This document shows, in pieces, positions 5,955 to 7,954 of a DNA stretch of 7,954 nucleotides. This DNA comes from Candidatus Methanovirga meridionalis (GTDB taxonomy: Archaea; Methanobacteriota; Methanobacteria; Methanobacteriales; Methanobacteriaceae), in the NCBI GenBank assembly GCA_031289325.1, contig JAITPS010000087.1, positions 1 through 7,954 of the forward strand, read 5' to 3'. The position numbers were made by a program, and so were the translations under genes. Each line of letters opens with the position of its first letter. Within the stretch, counting starts at the first letter, position 1. The notes below the pieces were generated by a model. It searched no databases. It was not told where the DNA came from and saw only the letters and a list, made by a program, of their open reading frames with translations.

Positions 5955-6887
5955 ATGGAAATTTTAAAACCTGAAGAAATTAAAAAAAAATATAATAAAC
6001 CCTGGATATCTCCCTATGAGAAAATAGTCACTATGGTGGATGGAGACCTTGTAGAGATTGTAGAATATCATCCATGTATTTCTGGTTCTCATTGGATTGT
6101 ACACCAATATAAAAACAATAGTAAACTTATTAAATCTGCTTACAGAGATGGAAATAAACAAGTTTTTTTAGCTAAGATTGGTAAAGACAATCTTGATTTA
6201 AAAGCAAGTGTATGTGCTGCAGGAATAGAAGAAATAGCTATTGAAGAAAACAATGTTAAAGTTACTCATGGTGGATTAGCTGGGGCTGGTGTTGGGGCTG
6301 GTCTATGTCGTGGTATGGCAGATGGTGTAAAGTATATTGAACTTATTAATGCTGGTGGTGGTTCTAAACTTGGAAAAGCTGTTGTTGTAACTGAAAAAAT
6401 GGAAAAAATTGTCATTGGAATAGATGATACAGATACAAAGGAAGAAGGAGCAACATGGACAACAGCTCATAATATTGCTATTGAGCTTCAAAATGAAGGT
6501 TTTCATTATTTGGATCATATCATAGTTCAACTTTATCCCCACAACCCAAATAAGACACAGAATTGTGTTTCAATTGCATTAACATTCGCTGTTAAAAGTG
6601 AAAACAAGAACAAACTTGTTAATAGGATTGTTGAACTTTTAAAAAGAGATACTCTTTCTGATAAAACTGCAATAGCTATTTTAAAAGGTTTAAAAATTCC
6701 TATTGCTTTAAGACAATATTCATTGGATGCTAAAACAAAGATGATGACTGTTGAAGAAGCTGAACATCTCGCTGAAAAATTAAAAATAAAATTAATAGCT
6801 GTTACTGGTGATCAAGGGAAAATTGGTGCTTTAGCCGCTCTTGGTCTTTACAATGATATAGAAGAAGCTGTTAAAGTTTATTATTAG
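5955..6887 (+). CDS. Methanogenesis marker protein 11
   Basis: A 310-residue cytoplasmic protein that I recognise as methanogenesis marker 11, a family of unknown function described as restricted to methanogenic archaea. The N-terminal half has four visible points: YHPCISGSHWIVHQY (38-52), Cys87 in SVCAAG, a Gly-rich loop GGLAGAGVGAGLCRG (106-120) with Cys118, and NAGGGSKLG (132-140). The C-terminal half starts with KIVIGIDDTDTKEEGATW (151-168) and ends with VTGDQGKIGALAALGLY (283-299). GIDDTD is also the signature of the archaeal tRNA-Ile2 agmatidine synthase TiaS, suggesting a related nucleotide-binding domain; that link is inference. No membrane segment or signal peptide is visible. The ATG at 5955 follows a weak GATGAT site (5947-5952). 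The gene probably shares a transcript with ribH, although a TATA-like AATATATAATT in the 65-base gap could add a promoter. Its last codons form the first unit of a tandem array. Confidence 0.88.
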   Translation: MEILKPEEIKKKYNKPWISPYEKIVTMVDGDLVEIVEYHPCISGSHWIVHQYKNNSKLIKSAYRDGNKQVFLAKIGKDNLDLKASVCAAGIEEIAIEENNVKVTHGGLAGAGVGAGLCRGMADGVKYIELINAGGGSKLGKAVVVTEKMEKIVIGIDDTDTKEEGATWTTAHNIAIELQNEGFHYLDHIIVQLYPHNPNKTQNCVSIALTFAVKSENKNKLVNRIVELLKRDTLSDKTAIAILKGLKIPIALRQYSLDAKTKMMTVEEAEHLAEKLKIKLIAVTGDQGKIGALAALGLYNDIEEAVKVYY

Positions 6888-6991
6888 GAAAAGCTATTAA
6901 AGTTTATTATTAAGAAGAACTGTTAAAGTTTATTATTAAGAAGAACCGTTAAAGTTTATTATTAAGAAAAACTGTTAAAGTTTATTATTAG
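6862..6991 (+). repeat. 26-bp tandem array spanning the end of the marker 11 gene
   Basis: Five units of exactly 26 bp: 6862-6887, 6888-6913, 6914-6939, 6940-6965 and 6966-6991. All contain TTAAAGTTTATTATTA. The first is the coding end (…AVKVYY and stop TAG, 6885-6887). The other four are near-exact copies of coding DNA plus stop, with TAA in the three middle copies and TAG in the last. Differences between units are one to three bases. Confidence 0.93.
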
Positions 6992-7040
6992 AAAAATATT
7001 ACAAACATCACACAATGATATATGTGCTGAATATAAATAA

Positions 7041-7059
7041 AGAAAAACTTCGTTTTTCT
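7041..7059 (+). terminator. Hairpin, possible terminator after the ribH-marker 11 genes
   Basis: AGAAAAAC (7041-7048) pairs with GTTTTTCT (7052-7059) around three bases. It lies about 155 bases after the marker 11 stop codon and resembles the hairpin at 3073-3091. A second small stem (TGAAAT and ATTTCA, about 7064-7079) follows. No long T run follows directly, so a terminator role is uncertain. Confidence 0.35.
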
Positions 7060-7198
7060 ATTTGAAATAAAAAATTTCAGTAAAGAAAATCAAAGATTTG
7101 TTATCAAAAATAACTTAAATATTGAAGATTTTTTGTTTCTAACTTTAAAAATTAAAGCTTTTAAAATAAAAGAAAATAATTTTAATTAAAATAACATT

Positions 7199-7236
7199 TA
7201 GTATTTATTAATAATTATAGTATTTATTAATAATTA
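7199..7236 (+). repeat. 19-bp direct duplication
   Basis: Two exact adjacent copies of TAGTATTTATTAATAATTA (7199-7217 and 7218-7236), ending where dispersed repeat copy F begins. Confidence 0.8.
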
Positions 7237-7270
7237 TTGTGGTTTTGATAAAGTTCTTGATAATGATTTT
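7237..7270 (+). repeat. Dispersed repeat, copy F (variant type)
   Basis: Reads TTGTGGTTTTGATAAAG, then TTCTTGATAATGATTTT. It is closest to copy C and shares the AAAGTTCTT core with the others. It is oriented towards copy G, with the 30-bp tandem array between them. Confidence 0.5.
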
Positions 7271-7350
7271 ATAAAAAATAAATATTATTAAAAAATATTA
7301 ATTTAAAATTAGTTATATTAATCAAAACATAATTATATTATTTAAAATTT

Positions 7351-7550
7351 AAAATTATATATTTTTATAAATTGATATTTAAAATTATATATTTTTATAA
7401 ATTGATATTTAAAATTAAATAATTTAATAAATTGATATTTAAAATTATGTATTTTTATAAATTGATATTTAAAATTATATATTTTTATAAATTTATATTT
7501 AAAATTAAATAATTTAATAAATTGATATTTAAAATTAAATAATTTAATAA
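7351..7550. repeat. 30-bp tandem repeat array, 6.7 units
   Basis: Units start at 7351, 7381, 7411, 7441, 7471, 7501 and 7531 (partial), with an exact 30-bp spacing. There are two variants sharing the half-unit AAATTGATATTT: type a contains AAAATTATATATTTTTAT and type b contains AAAATTAAATAATTTAAT. Their order is a a b a a b b, with single changes in the fourth and fifth units. This suggests duplication of a multi-unit block (aab). On the minus strand the array continues directly from copy G. Confidence 0.93.
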
Positions 7551-7618
7551 AAAATTATCATTTCAAAAATGAAAAAATTATCATCCAAAATTTAAGAACT
7601 TTTTCATAATAACTATAG
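7551..7618 (-). repeat. Dispersed repeat, copy G
   Basis: On the minus strand it reads TATAGTTATTATGAAAAAG, then TTCTTAAATTTTGGATGATA and an AT-rich tail. The core is at 7572-7618. The tail contains a second, diverged ATGATAATTTTTT word, then passes into the 30-bp array through TTAAATTATTTAATTTTAAA, which matches the tail of copy E. Confidence 0.65.
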
Positions 7619-7854
7619 ATGATTTCCAAAAACCTATTTTCAGTATTACTTTTTTCTACTTTATAAAATTTTCGTGACATGATACTAATAAATTTTTCAT
7701 TCACATTCCATTATTCATTTCTTTAATTTAGTTTTTCTCCCAAACTTAATTAAAAATCTTATAAAATCTAAACATTCCCATTCAAAAAAAGGATAGCTCT
7801 CGCTAAACCAATACCCATTTAAAAATTAAAACATCAGTTCATTTTGTTTTGTTT

Positions 7855-7954
7855 TTATGCTATGCTTATGTTGAAAATATTAATCGATTCTAACAATTCA
7901 GCATACTCTATTTTTAATCTTTTTTCTTTTAATTTTCTACCTCTTTTTAATTTT
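7855..7954 (-). CDS. Possible 3' end of a leftward gene (cut by window edge)
   Basis: On the minus strand a frame runs in from the right edge for 32 codons and stops with TAA at 7855-7857. It begins KLKRGRKLKEKRLKIEYAEL and ends NIFNISIA. The strongly basic, helix-prone start and the Ala and Glu codons look more like real coding DNA than background. In a sequence this poor in G+C, however, a 33-codon open stretch by chance is not rare. I do not recognise the protein. Confidence 0.35.
   Translation of the reverse strand, partial: KLKRGRKLKEKRLKIEYAELLESINIFNISIA

Larger units (their letters stand above)
6992..7854. other. Non-coding, repeat-rich region after the marker 11 gene
   Basis: No gene is supported on either strand. 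It holds a short hairpin (7041-7059), a 19-bp duplication (7199-7236), dispersed repeat copies F and G facing each other, a 30-bp tandem array between them, and about 235 bases of more mixed sequence (7620-7854) that is probably the trailer of the leftward gene entering from the right. On the minus strand near 7791-7809 the latter contains TAGC-GAGA-GCTA, a small hairpin with a GNRA-type loop. Confidence 0.7.

Noticed and set aside
5964..6542. Two leftward open frames (about 65 and 79 codons) opposite the marker 11 gene
   Set aside because: Both are antisense shadows of a well-supported gene; their products show only low-complexity Phe/Ile/Ser-rich sequence.
7351..7550. CRISPR array with 30-bp repeats
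   Set aside because: The 30-bp units follow each other directly with no spacers between them; it is a simple tandem array.

Overview
The window looks like chromosomal DNA of a very AT-rich methanogenic archaeon of the order Methanobacteriales, most likely Methanobrevibacter or Methanosphaera. Three genes point there. One encodes an archaeal homomeric-type tRNA-splicing endonuclease. One encodes an archaeal-type lumazine synthase. One encodes a protein I recognise as methanogenesis marker protein 11. Start sites have GGTG/GGTGAT-type ribosome binding sequences, and the intergenic DNA is almost pure A+T.

Layout. The left edge (1-115) is the 3' end of a group II intron, with complete domains V and VI; its reverse transcriptase and 5' part lie outside the window. 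Next comes a leftward 390-residue acidic protein that I do not recognise (286-1458). A long AT-rich spacer leads to endA (2212-2724), and another leads to a SufS-type cysteine desulfurase (3314-4498). The desulfurase is followed by a 29-codon membrane peptide ORF (4602-4691). After a 0.8-kb repeat-filled spacer come ribH (5473-5889) and the methanogenesis marker 11 gene (5955-6887), 65 bp apart and probably co-transcribed. The last kilobase is non-coding and repeat-rich, except for what may be the 3' end of a leftward gene at the right edge (7855-7954).

The conserved genes are housekeeping: tRNA splicing, sulfur mobilisation for Fe-S clusters or thiolation, and flavin synthesis, plus a methanogen-specific protein of unknown function. 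Apart from the ribH-mmp11 pair they do not form one pathway.

The unusual material is between the genes. A dispersed element with core GAAAAAGTTCTTAAATTTT occurs seven times (A-G) in both orientations. Two copies (E and G) run directly into tandem arrays with different unit lengths (90 bp and 30 bp). Two further arrays (20 bp and 26 bp) start inside the last codons of sufS and mmp11 and carry copies of the stop codon. The unrecognised 390-residue gene lies between two inward-facing copies of the dispersed element.
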